In this document: piece after piece, positions 7,177 to 15,863 of the stretch
Position numbering within the stretch: the stretch's first letter is position 1
Layout: each line of letters starts with the position of its first letter
From: Lachnospiraceae bacterium
GTDB lineage: Bacteria > Bacillota > Clostridia > Lachnospirales > Lachnospiraceae
Direction of reading: 5' to 3'
Assembly (NCBI GenBank): GCA_028692975.1
Contig: JAQUWF010000002.1
Coordinates: forward strand, 45,604-109,603
Length of the DNA stretch: 64,000 bases
Position numbers and translations under genes: made by a program
The notes under the pieces: model-generated
The model's input: only the letters and a program-made list of their open reading frames with translations
The model's database searches: none
What the model was told of the DNA's origin: nothing

Positions 7177-8913
7177 CTATTTCCTGCTGCGGTAGAACAT
7201 GGCGAAAATCTCTTCTTTCCGAGGCAGAGCCAGGGAAGAGGACAGGTCCCTGCCGAAGATGGCGAAGGACTGCTGGGATAATTGTGCGGAAAGTTGTTCC
7301 ACCACTTCGCGCAGAGTTTTGTGCCCATCCATGAGATTCTGGCTGGCATAGACGTAGAGGCGGGCCAGCGTGTTCAACTGCTCCGGATCTACCAACTGCT
7401 CCACGCAGCGAAGATCAATAGCATCATGGTTAATGGAAATCTCTTCACAGCCAAGTGTATGGATTTTTATGCGGTCATTTTTTCCAAGACCCTTCTGTGG
7501 CTTTAGGATACGGTGACATTTTGGCTTGGAACCAGTGAGGGTATCTGTGCTTGCGGCGTTGGTATCAGGCGCAGAGTCGGCGGACATAACCCCGTGAATA
7601 TCATGAAAATATTGCCTGGTTTCTTCTCTGGCGAATTCTGTAATATCCATAGGCTCATAATTTTTCATTTGCAAAATCACATCTGCCTTGGTGAAAAAGG
7701 AACCGGAACTGCCGGCAACCAATATAGTAGAAAGACCATATTTCTCATACAGAGGGCGGATCTGGTCAATGAACGGTGTGATAGGCTCCGCATTTTTATG
7801 CACGACCCGCTGCATCAGTTCGTCCCGGATCATAAAATTGGTGGCGCTGGTATCCTCGTCCATGAGCAGCACCTGACTTCCGGCTTCCATGCTCTCAATG
7901 ACCGCGGCAGCCTGCGAAGTACTTCCGCTGGCATCTGGTGTGGAGAAAGAAGCCGTGTCCTTTCCGTTAGGCAGATTTCCGATAAACATGGAAATATCCA
8001 CCTGAGTAACGCTGCGGCCATCTTCTGCCCGCAGCTTCATAGCGCTTTCATCAGTGAGCACGAATTCCCTGCCATCCCCGGAGATATGATTGTAAACGCC
8101 CGTTTCCAGCGCCTTTAAGAGCGTGGACTTGCCATGATAGCCGCCGCCGACAATGAGTGTAATGCCTTTGGGAATACCCATGCCGGTGAGTACCTTCCCA
8201 TGAGGCAGTTCCAGAGTCAGAGCCAAAGATGCCGGAGAGACGAAGGGAAAAGCATCCTTCATAGGGCGGTTTGAGATACCGCTTTCTCGAGGGAGAATGG
8301 ACCCGTCAGCCACGAAGGCAACGAGATCACGTTTTTTTAATTCGTCCCGGATAAACTGCTGCTGGTCCGCCAGATCTGCAATATCCTGAAGCTGTTTCCC
8401 ATTCAGAGAGGCATAGAACAAGCCCTTTCGTATACAGTCAGGAAGCAGCTGGAACAATATCTTCTCTAAGCCAAAGGCCTGGATAGTACGTCCACTGGCT
8501 GGGAAACCGATCTCAAAACGGCAGGTGATCATGCCTGTTTTCGGATCCATCTGGCAGCCGCTGCGGTCTAAGATTTCCTGCCCTGGGCGGCTTACGGAGA
8601 GCAGACCGCTCTTGCCGGAACCCTTTACCTGAAAAGAGTAATGCTCCAGGTGCTTGCCGAACTGGCGGAGCAGTTCATCCTGCAGTGCGATCCGTTTCCA
8701 GGGAGTATCATACAATGCTTCCGGGAATCGTGCCTTTCGGCCATCAATCCGCACGCTCACAGAAGAAGGAGCCGCGAATGGGTCGCCCTGTACATGGTCG
8801 ATGGACAGAATATAGTCGGGAAACTGATATTCCCCGCGGGTGTCTTTATATGCCGGATAACCTTTATGGTCAATTCGTTTTAACAATTCTCTCAATTCAT
8901 TGGATTGCTTCAT
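7177..8913 (-). CDS. ABC_ATPase-domain P-loop protein
   Basis: A 578-residue soluble protein of the family annotated 'ABC-ATPase domain-containing protein' (PF09818). A Walker A motif appears as GGGYHGKST near residue 250, and the Walker B as QVLLMDEDTSATNFMIRD near residue 350, with an ABC-like ordering of motifs but no transporter signature LSGGQ. No membrane segments are seen. The family is widespread and its function is unknown. The minus-strand start has AAAGGAGGC upstream and an extended -10 (TGCTATACT, complement of 8958-8966). It is a single-gene unit, convergent with the XRE gene. Confidence 0.85.
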   Translation of the reverse strand: MKQSNELRELLKRIDHKGYPAYKDTRGEYQFPDYILSIDHVQGDPFAAPSSVSVRIDGRKARFPEALYDTPWKRIALQDELLRQFGKHLEHYSFQVKGSGKSGLLSVSRPGQEILDRSGCQMDPKTGMITCRFEIGFPASGRTIQAFGLEKILFQLLPDCIRKGLFYASLNGKQLQDIADLADQQQFIRDELKKRDLVAFVADGSILPRESGISNRPMKDAFPFVSPASLALTLELPHGKVLTGMGIPKGITLIVGGGYHGKSTLLKALETGVYNHISGDGREFVLTDESAMKLRAEDGRSVTQVDISMFIGNLPNGKDTASFSTPDASGSTSQAAAVIESMEAGSQVLLMDEDTSATNFMIRDELMQRVVHKNAEPITPFIDQIRPLYEKYGLSTILVAGSSGSFFTKADVILQMKNYEPMDITEFAREETRQYFHDIHGVMSADSAPDTNAASTDTLTGSKPKCHRILKPQKGLGKNDRIKIHTLGCEEISINHDAIDLRCVEQLVDPEQLNTLARLYVYASQNLMDGHKTLREVVEQLSAQLSQQSFAIFGRDLSSSLALPRKEEIFAMFYRSRK

Positions 8914-9022
8914 GTGAGCCTCCTTTTAAGTAAAATTTCCTGTATTTGTTCGGTATTAGTATAGCACATCCGGGGGAAATGGTCGGAAGAAATTTTAAAA
9001 AAGTATAGAAAGAAGCGCAGAA

Positions 9023-9046
9023 AAGACTGGTTTGACGGTCTTTTTT
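9023..9046 (+). terminator. Hairpin with T-tract just upstream of the ABC operon promoter
   Basis: AAGACTG (9023-9029) pairs with CGGTCTT (9036-9042), with one wobble, and is followed by TTTTT. There is no plus-strand gene directly upstream, so it may stop read-through into the ABC operon or be a relic. Confidence 0.45.
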
Positions 9047-9048
9047 TA

Positions 9049-9091
9049 TTGACAAAAAAATTCGAAGTGCTATATTGTTAGTTAAGACTAA
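9049..9091 (+). promoter_or_regulatory. Promoter and operator of the ABC export operon
   Basis: A perfect TTGACA (9049-9054), 16 bases and TATATT (9071-9076). Immediately downstream is the inverted repeat TTAGT-TAAG-ACTAA (9078-9091), over the expected start of transcription. That position fits a repressor, probably MarR- or TetR-like, but no regulator gene is adjacent. Confidence 0.7.
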
Positions 9092-9151
9092 TTTAAAAGA
9101 GAAGAAACTAATTATAAGCAGAGACAACGAATCAATAATGAGGGAAAAGAG

Positions 9152-9850
9152 ATGTTTTTGGAAATCAATAATATAAAGAAGTCGTTTGGCGAGGCAGAAA
9201 ACAGGATCGAGGTTCTCAAAGGTATCGACCTGTCCATAGACAAAGGGGAATTTTGTGTGCTGTTGGGACCCTCCGGTTCAGGCAAATCCACGTTGCTGAA
9301 TATTATCGGCGGCATCGACAGTTCGGATGAAGGCTATATCTCCATAGATGGAGAAAAAACAGGCGAGATGAAAGAAAAGAAACTGACATTATATCGGCGG
9401 AAACATCTGGGCTATATTTTCCAGATGTATAATCTGATCCCCAATCTGACCATACGGGAAAATATCGAGGTAGGGGCTTATCTCAGTGACAAGCCTCTGG
9501 ATATTGATGACATGCTGCAGACGCTTGGCATCTACGAACATCAGCACAAACTGCCAAACCAGTTGTCTGGTGGGCAGCAGCAGCGTACTGCTATCGGTCG
9601 AGCATTGATCAAGAACCCAGATATCCTGCTCTGCGATGAGCCCACAGGCGCATTAGACTATAACACTTCCAAAGGAATTTTGAAACTGATTGAGACTGTG
9701 AATCAAAAGTATGGCAACACCGTCGTCATGGTCACCCACAACGATGCCATCAAATATATGGCAGATCAGGTAGTGCATTTGAAGGACGGAACGATTCGTA
9801 AGAGCTATCATAACGAGAACAAAATCCCGGCCGAAGAGCTGGACTGGTAG
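9152..9850 (+). CDS. ABC transporter ATP-binding protein (MacB/LolD type)
   Basis: A 232-residue ATPase with Walker A GPSGSGKST near residue 37, signature LSGGQQQR, Walker B ILLCDEPTGALD and the switch His in VMVTHND. The sequence (IGGIDSSDEG, YIFQMYNLIPNLTIRENIE) is typical of the MacB/LolD/SalX branch, which powers FtsX-like permeases that work on lipids, peptides or cell-wall enzymes rather than importing solutes. It is the first gene of a three-gene operon and ends 12 bases before the permease. Confidence 0.93.
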   Translation: MFLEINNIKKSFGEAENRIEVLKGIDLSIDKGEFCVLLGPSGSGKSTLLNIIGGIDSSDEGYISIDGEKTGEMKEKKLTLYRRKHLGYIFQMYNLIPNLTIRENIEVGAYLSDKPLDIDDMLQTLGIYEHQHKLPNQLSGGQQQRTAIGRALIKNPDILLCDEPTGALDYNTSKGILKLIETVNQKYGNTVVMVTHNDAIKYMADQVVHLKDGTIRKSYHNENKIPAEELDW

Positions 9851-9862
9851 GGAGGTCGGATC

Positions 9863-12181
9863 ATGAGAAATCCTTTGCAAAAAAGGCTTCTGAGAGAATT
9901 GCGGGATGAGGCAGGGAAGTATGCAGTTATTTTTATACTGCTGGTAGCTACCATCGGTTTTGTGTCTGGGTTCCTGGTCGCTGATAGCAGCATGCGCATT
10001 ACATACGATGAAAGTTTTGAGAAATATAATATAGAAGACGGATATTTTGATGTAAAAAAAGAAATGACTCAAGAGCAGAAAGCAGTGCTGGAGAAAAACG
10101 AGATTACCATTTATGAGAATTATTTTATGGAAGAGGAGCTTACCAACGGCAGCACCCTTCGTATCTATGCGGACCGTGAGGATGTGGACCGGGGATGCCT
10201 CATGGAGGGGCACCTCCCGGAGCAGGCGGGAGAAATTGCCATTGATCGCATGTATGCGGAAAATAACAAGATCGCCGTGGGGGACACCATAGGCAGTGCA
10301 GACCGGGAATGGACAGTTAGCGGATATGTGGCCTTATCGGATTACAGCAGCCTTTTTTCAGATAATAATGACAGCATGTTTGACGCGGTCAAATTCGGCG
10401 TGGCTATTGTGCCGAAAGAGGATTTTGATACATTCAGCAAAAAGACCCTGCATTATCGCTATGCCTGGACCTATGGTACGGAACCGGTCAATGAAACAGC
10501 GGAAAACGACAGGGCAGAGGATCTTATGAAAGCCATGGGAAAAGCTGTGTCTTTGGAATCTTTTGTACCACGGTATCAGAATCAGGCCATCATATTCACC
10601 GGTAACGATATGGGAAGTGATAAGGGCATGATGACGGCACTTCTCTATATGATTATTGTAATCCTGGCTTTTGTGTTTGGCATCACTATCAGTAACACAA
10701 TCACAAAAGAAGCAAACACCATAGGGACTCTGCGGGCCTCCGGCTATACCAGAGGAGAGTTGGTCCGCCACTATATTTCCATGCCCCTGCTGGTCACGCT
10801 CATAGGCGCAGTACTGGGGAATATCCTGGGATATACAGTGCTGGAAAAAGTCGTTTGCCAGATGTATTACGGCAGTTATAGCCTGACCAAATATGTGACT
10901 GCCTGGAGCGGTGAAGCTTTCTGGAAGACTACAGTTGTGCCCATTATCATGATGATGATCATTAATCTGCTGATTCTGAATCACAAGATGAAAGTGTCAC
11001 CCCTGAAATTTATCCGTCGAGACCTGAGCAGGAGAAAACAAAAACGGGCTGTTCGCCTTGGGGTAATGGTTCCATTTTTTACAAGATTTCGTCTACGGAT
11101 TATCTTTCAGAATATGAGTAATTATGCGATGCTTCTGGTTGGTATCATCTTTGCGAATCTGCTGCTGTTTTTTGGGCTGGCTCTGCCGGAGGTGCTGGAT
11201 CATTACCAGGATGACATACAGCAAAACATGCTCAGTTCCTACCAGTATATGCTCAGTGTTCCAGTCAGCGTCATGAGTGAGGAGAGCAAGATCAAGAGCC
11301 TGATCTCCATGTTGGAATTTTCCAAAGCGGTGGAGACGGACAATGAATCTGCAGAAAAATTCACCGCCTATTCCCTCAATACCACAGACGACATCTGCGA
11401 CGGTGAGGAAATCCTGCTCTATGGGATTCAAAAGGACAGCCAGTATGTGCCACTGGATGTAAGCGAGGGACAGGTATATATATCCAAAGGATATGCGGAT
11501 AAGCATCTGCTGAAGGCGGGGCATACCATCACACTGAAAGAAAAATACAAGGATGATAGCTATGATTTTGTTGTGACAGGTATCTATGATTATATGGGTA
11601 CGCTGTCGTTGTTTATAAATCAGGATCAGCTAAATGAAATGTTTGATCTGGATCAGGATTATTTCAGTGGATATTTCTCCGATACAGAGATTACGGATAT
11701 TAATGATAAATATATTGGCTCCGTGGTGGATCTGGAGGCGCTGACCAAGATATCCCGCCAGTTGGATGTTTCCATGGGAAGCATGATGTATCTGGTGGAT
11801 GGTTTCGCCATATTGATATTTATGGTTTTGATCTACCTGCTTTCCAAGATCGTTATAGAGAAAAACGGTCAGTCTATTTCTATGGTGAAGATTCTGGGCT
11901 ATGGGAATGGTGAGATCAGCCGACTGTATATTTTTTCCACTTCCTTTATGGTGGTACTGTTTCTGCTGCTGAGCATGGTTATTGATTATTATTTCATGCT
12001 GGTGATTTTCCGGCAGATTATGCTGGAGAGTTTCAGTGGATGGATAGAATTCCATATTACGGCCGGGATATTTATAAAAATGTTTATTCTGGGAATTGTT
12101 ACCTATGCCGTAGTAGCGGTGCTGGAGGTGCGGAAAATAAGAAAAGTACCAATGGATGAAGCTTTGAAGAATGTGGAATAA
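9863..12181 (+). CDS. FtsX-like ABC transporter permease
   Basis: A 772-residue membrane protein. One segment near residues 17-40 is followed by a large extracellular domain (about 45-255), then three segments (about 265-370), a second set near 425-445, another extracellular domain and a closing set (650-765). This duplicated FtsX layout is that of BceB/MacB-type permeases. GGAGG stands before the ATG. It partners the ATPase at 9152 and the secreted coiled-coil protein at 12198. The substrate cannot be read from sequence; antimicrobial peptide resistance or cell-envelope export are the usual roles. Confidence 0.9.
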   Translation: MRNPLQKRLLRELRDEAGKYAVIFILLVATIGFVSGFLVADSSMRITYDESFEKYNIEDGYFDVKKEMTQEQKAVLEKNEITIYENYFMEEELTNGSTLRIYADREDVDRGCLMEGHLPEQAGEIAIDRMYAENNKIAVGDTIGSADREWTVSGYVALSDYSSLFSDNNDSMFDAVKFGVAIVPKEDFDTFSKKTLHYRYAWTYGTEPVNETAENDRAEDLMKAMGKAVSLESFVPRYQNQAIIFTGNDMGSDKGMMTALLYMIIVILAFVFGITISNTITKEANTIGTLRASGYTRGELVRHYISMPLLVTLIGAVLGNILGYTVLEKVVCQMYYGSYSLTKYVTAWSGEAFWKTTVVPIIMMMIINLLILNHKMKVSPLKFIRRDLSRRKQKRAVRLGVMVPFFTRFRLRIIFQNMSNYAMLLVGIIFANLLLFFGLALPEVLDHYQDDIQQNMLSSYQYMLSVPVSVMSEESKIKSLISMLEFSKAVETDNESAEKFTAYSLNTTDDICDGEEILLYGIQKDSQYVPLDVSEGQVYISKGYADKHLLKAGHTITLKEKYKDDSYDFVVTGIYDYMGTLSLFINQDQLNEMFDLDQDYFSGYFSDTEITDINDKYIGSVVDLEALTKISRQLDVSMGSMMYLVDGFAILIFMVLIYLLSKIVIEKNGQSISMVKILGYGNGEISRLYIFSTSFMVVLFLLLSMVIDYYFMLVIFRQIMLESFSGWIEFHITAGIFIKMFILGIVTYAVVAVLEVRKIRKVPMDEALKNVE

Positions 12182-12197
12182 GGGAGGAGGGATAAGG

Positions 12198-13928
12198 ATG
12201 AAAAACATGAAGACTACGATTGGAATTATAGGCGGTCTGATTCTTGTGGGGGCTGCGGCTTTTGGCATGATCCAAAGCAATGCCCAGAAAGCATCCGCTC
12301 AGGCTGCGACGGATATCCAGACTGTTTCGAAAAAGGAAACAGAGGAAGTGTTGGATCAGGTGGCCGTCGTGAAGGATGAATCCGACATGATCTATCTGCA
12401 GGCGAATGCAGAAGGGACACTGAAAGCGGAGGATGCCGGTACGAATCTGCCAGTTTCCGTAAAGGTCAGTTACTATCTGAACAATATAAAGATGACACCG
12501 GAGGAGATTGCCGGCAAGTCAGGGAAAGTAAGAATCAAATTTGAGTACGAAAACCTCACATCGGAAACAGTCGATGTGGAAGGGGAAACATTGACGGTAA
12601 ATACTCCGTTTATGATGATATCGGCGGTTATGCTTTCATCGGATACCTTTACAAATGCTGAGGTGTCCAATGGTAAAGTCATGGAGCAGGATGATGGGTG
12701 CATCGCGGTAGGCATGGCCTTCCCCTCTCTTAAGGACAACCTGCAGCTGGATACGGTGGACATGACGAAAGATATGGATATTCCAGATTATGTGGAAATC
12801 ACAGCGGACGCCACAGAGTTTGAACTGGATTTCACAGCGAATATCATAGCGCCGGTTGGATTTAGTGAGATCGATGAAAATGGATTTGACGATGTGGATG
12901 CTCTTATAGACAGCATGGACGAACTGGGGGAAGCATCGGAGGCACTGGTGGATGGCACAGGAACCTTGCTGGACGGCCTGAAGACTTTCCAGACGGCTGT
13001 GGGCTCTTATACGGACGGAGTGGATCAGCTGAGTACCGGAATTAAGGCGATTCATGAATCTTTGGCGGGGGTAACCATGCCTGATGCGGACAGCATGGAT
13101 GCTGTAACGGCGGCAGCAGATACCCTGACACAGGATGCGGCTGCCTTAAGCGACGGAATGACGAAACTACAGACGACCTTTGCCAGCCTGCAGTCTTTTG
13201 CACAGAATGTAATGGCGTATAAGGCAGCCGTGGAAGGGGCCATTAGTACGGCGAGTATAGATCTGGCCAATGCCCAGACAGCGGTGGCGGGTGCAGATGA
13301 AACCGCCACAAGTCAGGCCCAAAGCCAAGCGCAGGGTATCCGGGATGCAATAGAGGCGGTTGTGAGCAATATGGAGAATCTGACGGAGGAAGACAAGGCG
13401 GCTATCCTGGCGGCAGCAGACTACAGCACTCTCAATATTAATGGAACTGCCGGGGATGCGGCCGGGGCTATCGCTGATGCACAGGCCCAGTTGACGTCGG
13501 TACCTGCCTTCGCTATGCCGGATATGTCTGTGGACGCATCTGGTATCATATCGACATTAGCCGATATGGAAAGGCAGATGAAGGTATTGGGAGCAGCTTC
13601 AGCAGGCATGTCAGGACTTACGGATGGTATAGACACGCTGACTGATGCGTTGGAGCAATTACAGTCCGGTGCGGATCAACTGTCCAATAATAACAGCCAG
13701 ATCATGGAGGGTATCCAGGCACTTATTGATGGCGCCGACCAGCTGAAGGAAGGACAGCAGACCTTTGACGAAGAAGGCATCCAGGAACTGCAGGATATGG
13801 CAGGTGATGAACTGCAGAACTTAATCACAAGATTTAAGGCCGTAAGAAAAGCGGAGATAGCGTACAAAGAAACTATACCAGAGGATACTAATTACGTGGT
13901 GGAGACTGACAGTATTGAGATGAAGTGA
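12198..13928 (+). CDS. Membrane-anchored coiled-coil partner of the ABC exporter
   Basis: A 576-residue protein with an N-terminal anchor or signal (TTIGIIGGLILVGAAAFGMI) and an otherwise extracellular body. The first 250 residues look beta-rich (VKVSYYLNNIKMTPEEIAGK). The rest is Ala-, Asp- and Leu-rich with heptad-like stretches (LVDGTGTLLDGLKTFQTAV, DGADQLKEGQQTFDEEG) similar to the 'ADQL...G' coiled coils of YhgE/Pip-like and MmpL-associated proteins. No C-terminal membrane helix is seen, unlike YhgE. The ATG at 12198 has GGGAGGAGGG upstream; it begins 16 bases after the permease stop. It probably works outside the membrane with the ABC pair, perhaps as an adaptor. Confidence 0.65.
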   Translation: MKNMKTTIGIIGGLILVGAAAFGMIQSNAQKASAQAATDIQTVSKKETEEVLDQVAVVKDESDMIYLQANAEGTLKAEDAGTNLPVSVKVSYYLNNIKMTPEEIAGKSGKVRIKFEYENLTSETVDVEGETLTVNTPFMMISAVMLSSDTFTNAEVSNGKVMEQDDGCIAVGMAFPSLKDNLQLDTVDMTKDMDIPDYVEITADATEFELDFTANIIAPVGFSEIDENGFDDVDALIDSMDELGEASEALVDGTGTLLDGLKTFQTAVGSYTDGVDQLSTGIKAIHESLAGVTMPDADSMDAVTAAADTLTQDAAALSDGMTKLQTTFASLQSFAQNVMAYKAAVEGAISTASIDLANAQTAVAGADETATSQAQSQAQGIRDAIEAVVSNMENLTEEDKAAILAAADYSTLNINGTAGDAAGAIADAQAQLTSVPAFAMPDMSVDASGIISTLADMERQMKVLGAASAGMSGLTDGIDTLTDALEQLQSGADQLSNNNSQIMEGIQALIDGADQLKEGQQTFDEEGIQELQDMAGDELQNLITRFKAVRKAEIAYKETIPEDTNYVVETDSIEMK

Positions 13929-13940
13929 TAAAAGATAGAT

Positions 13941-13967
13941 AAGGCTTCAACCGGTATTGAACAGCTA
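13941..13967. repeat. GTA-palindrome repeat, copy after the coiled-coil gene
   Basis: TTCAA (13946-13950) and TTGAA (13957-13961) are inverted around a GGTA centre, followed by CAGCTA. The sequence GGTATTGAACAGCTAT is close to copies at 28675, 29031 and 50779. Like them it sits just after a stop codon, here by 13 bases. Confidence 0.55.
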
Positions 13968-13988
13968 TGGGGATAGAAAAATTGTCAG

Positions 13989-14030
13989 AGCATAAGCAAG
14001 GCAGCCATTTACGGCTGCCTTGCTTATGCT
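13989..14030. terminator. Perfect 18-bp hairpin ending the ABC operon
   Basis: Bases 13989-14006 pair without mismatch with 14013-14030 around the 6-base loop ATTTAC; the core is AAGCAAGGCAGCC. No clear T-tract follows, so it may be a bidirectional or RNA-stabilising hairpin rather than a classic terminator. Confidence 0.6.
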
Positions 14031-14104
14031 GGTGTATTTGCATATAGTTTGAAAATAACATAATTGATTTAATTTCATCATAGCATGTTCCTGAATAGTT
14101 CATA

Positions 14105-14345
14105 TTTGGTAGTGCAGCAAGAAAAAAACAAAAGTTACCAAAAAACCAGTTATATTCCATGTAAAAGCATCTTGTTTTGGCAGCAGAGAGGAAAATGTAT
14201 TCTTGCTACCAAAAAAAACGTGAATTCGCTGGATTTTTGGGTAGCAAATAAAAAATGAAGCAATGCTACCCAAAATCGGAGAAAAAAGATGTCATATATA
14301 CGCATATTTGGCAGCAGAACAAAAAATAAAGAGATGCTGCCAAAA
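14105..14345. repeat. Array of four tandem hairpin units
   Basis: Four units of inverted repeats of the form TTTGG-YAGCA ... TGCTRCC-AAA lie at 14105-14142, 14175-14214, 14235-14275 and 14307-14344, spaced 60-72 bases. Units 3 and 4 pair perfectly (arms TTTTGGGTAGCA/TGCTACCCAAAA and TTTGGCAGCA/TGCTGCCAAA) although their sequences differ, a compensatory change that points to selection for structure. Unit 2 has one mismatch; unit 1 is the most decayed. The stretch is not coding in a convincing way on either strand. Confidence 0.75.
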
Positions 14346-14491
14346 GGAAAGAAAAATTTGTTATATCTAAAACAAATTACAATCTTTGTGTGGGTTTTCC
14401 GGTGCATTGCGGCTTTTTTGCAGAACTTCGCAAACACGGCCACTGTCAGGCATTTTGCAATTTTAAGTATGTACAAAATACGGAAGTGTGT

Positions 14492-14499
14492 GCTATACT
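14492..14499 (+). promoter_or_regulatory. Extended -10 promoter of the ECF-kinase operon
   Basis: GCTATACT preceded by TG gives an extended -10 (TGCTATACT, 14491-14499). No good -35 is seen 17 bases upstream, which extended -10 promoters tolerate. The resulting leader would be about 185 bases long and contain the two helices described next. Confidence 0.55.
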
Positions 14500-14525
14500 A
14501 CTTCGCAAGTAGACAAGCGACTTTT

Positions 14526-14652
14526 AACGGTCCCAGATAGCGGCGAACTGCAACGTGAGCTGTCTGGGGTCGTTTGTAACTTTTGACATTACTGTTTAGG
14601 ACTGCTTGCAGCAGATCGTTTGTAAAGAGAACGTGTCTGTGTTTTGCAGTCC
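14526..14652 (+). promoter_or_regulatory. Structured 5' leader, candidate cis-regulatory RNA
   Basis: Two helices fill the leader. P1 pairs 14526-14541 with 14559-14574 (core CCCAGATAGC with GCTGTCTGGG, with wobbles) around a 17-base loop GGCGAACTGCAACGTGA. P2 pairs GGACTGC (14599-14605) with GCAGTCC (14646-14652), enclosing a smaller hairpin (CAGA-CGTT with AACG-TCTG). I cannot match this to a known riboswitch. Its position before a vitamin/nucleoside-type uptake gene makes ligand control plausible. Confidence 0.45.
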
Positions 14653-14691
14653 TGAATAGTAACCTTCTAATCCTGTTTTGGGGAGAGAAAA

Positions 14692-15831
14692 ATGAGATTA
14701 AACAGAACAAACAAATTTGTGATTTCGGCACTTATGCTGGCCCTTGGCCTGGTGCTGCCATTTGCGATCATGCAGATTCCGGCTATCGGAAATATGCTTT
14801 CGCCCATGCACCTGCCGGTCCTGATCTGCGGCTTCATCTGCGGCGGGCCATATGGCCTGATCGTTGGGTTTATCCTGCCGCTTCTGCGCAGCGTACTCTT
14901 TGGTATGCCAGCATTGATGCCCAATGCCGTTTCTATGGCTTTCGAACTGGCCACCTATGGCCTGGTATCCGGTATGCTTTATCAGAAGCTTGCGGGGAAA
15001 AAAGGTGCACTCTATCTTTCACTGATCAGTGCCATGCTTTCCGGAAGAATCGTCTGGGGGCTGGTTTCCTGGGCGGTATATACTATGATGGGCACTGTAT
15101 TTACCTGGCAGATATTTGCCATGCAGGCTTTTGTCAATGCGATTCCGGCGATTGTCCTGCAACTGCTCCTGATCCCGGCGGTGGTGACGGCACTGCGCTA
15201 TGCGGGCTTTAACCGCTTTGCGGCGGAGCATAAGGAACTGGATATGAAGGCTTCCTGTGCCAGACGTTTTGAACCGGTGACGGCGGCTATTGATAAAATG
15301 CTGGAGAATAGCGGCAAGCAGACACTGCTCGTTGCCATTGATGGTAAATGTGCCAGCGGCAAGACGACCCTTGGCAATTATCTGGAGAACCTGTATGACT
15401 GTAATGTGTTCCGTATGGATGATTTTTTCCTGCGCCCGAAACAGCGGACTCCGGAACGTATGCAGGAAGTCGGCGGCAATGTGGACTATGAGCGGTTCAA
15501 GACAGAAGTCCTGGACAAGATCATGGCGAATCAGTCCGTGGATTATCAGAAATTCGACTGCCAGACGATGCAGCTGGAGGACCAGACGGAGCAGATTGCG
15601 CCGAAACGGCTGAATATTATCGAGGGCTCCTACAGCCTGCATCCTTATTTTGGAAATGTATATGACTTGAAATTTTTTCTGGAAATTGATGAGGAGCAGC
15701 AGATTGCCAACATCCGAAAACGAAACGGCGAAGAAAAACTGGAACGATTCAGGAATGAATGGATTCCCAAGGAAAATGCATATTTTGACAAGTTCCAGGT
15801 GAAAAAAGACTGTATTCTGATCGCCTGGTAG
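14692..15831 (+). CDS. ECF transporter S component fused to a uridine-kinase-like P-loop kinase
   Basis: A 379-residue two-domain protein. Residues 1-175 hold about six membrane helices and match the S component of energy-coupling factor importers (MHLPVLICGFICGGPYGLIV, LLRSVLFGMPALMPNAVSMA). Residues 195-379 are a soluble P-loop kinase of the uridine kinase/pantothenate kinase class, with Walker A DGKCASGKTT near 217-226, FRMDDFFLRP, and IIEGSYSLHPYF. The fusion would bind a substrate at the membrane and phosphorylate it on entry, trapping it. No T, A or A' genes are adjacent, so it must share an energising module encoded elsewhere. The substrate is unknown; a nucleoside or pantothenate-like vitamin is a guess from the kinase family. 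Confidence 0.85.
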   Translation: MRLNRTNKFVISALMLALGLVLPFAIMQIPAIGNMLSPMHLPVLICGFICGGPYGLIVGFILPLLRSVLFGMPALMPNAVSMAFELATYGLVSGMLYQKLAGKKGALYLSLISAMLSGRIVWGLVSWAVYTMMGTVFTWQIFAMQAFVNAIPAIVLQLLLIPAVVTALRYAGFNRFAAEHKELDMKASCARRFEPVTAAIDKMLENSGKQTLLVAIDGKCASGKTTLGNYLENLYDCNVFRMDDFFLRPKQRTPERMQEVGGNVDYERFKTEVLDKIMANQSVDYQKFDCQTMQLEDQTEQIAPKRLNIIEGSYSLHPYFGNVYDLKFFLEIDEEQQIANIRKRNGEEKLERFRNEWIPKENAYFDKFQVKKDCILIAW

Positions 15832-15863
15832 AAGTTTACATAATATCAGAAAGAGGATAAGAA

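Noticed and set aside
14105..14345. CRISPR-like periodicity
   Set aside because: The repeats are inverted, of unequal spacing and diverged, the spacers are AT-rich and related, and no cas genes are present.
14400..14470. GCCACTG suggestive of a B12-riboswitch box
   Set aside because: None of the other conserved cobalamin core elements is present, and it lies upstream of the predicted promoter.
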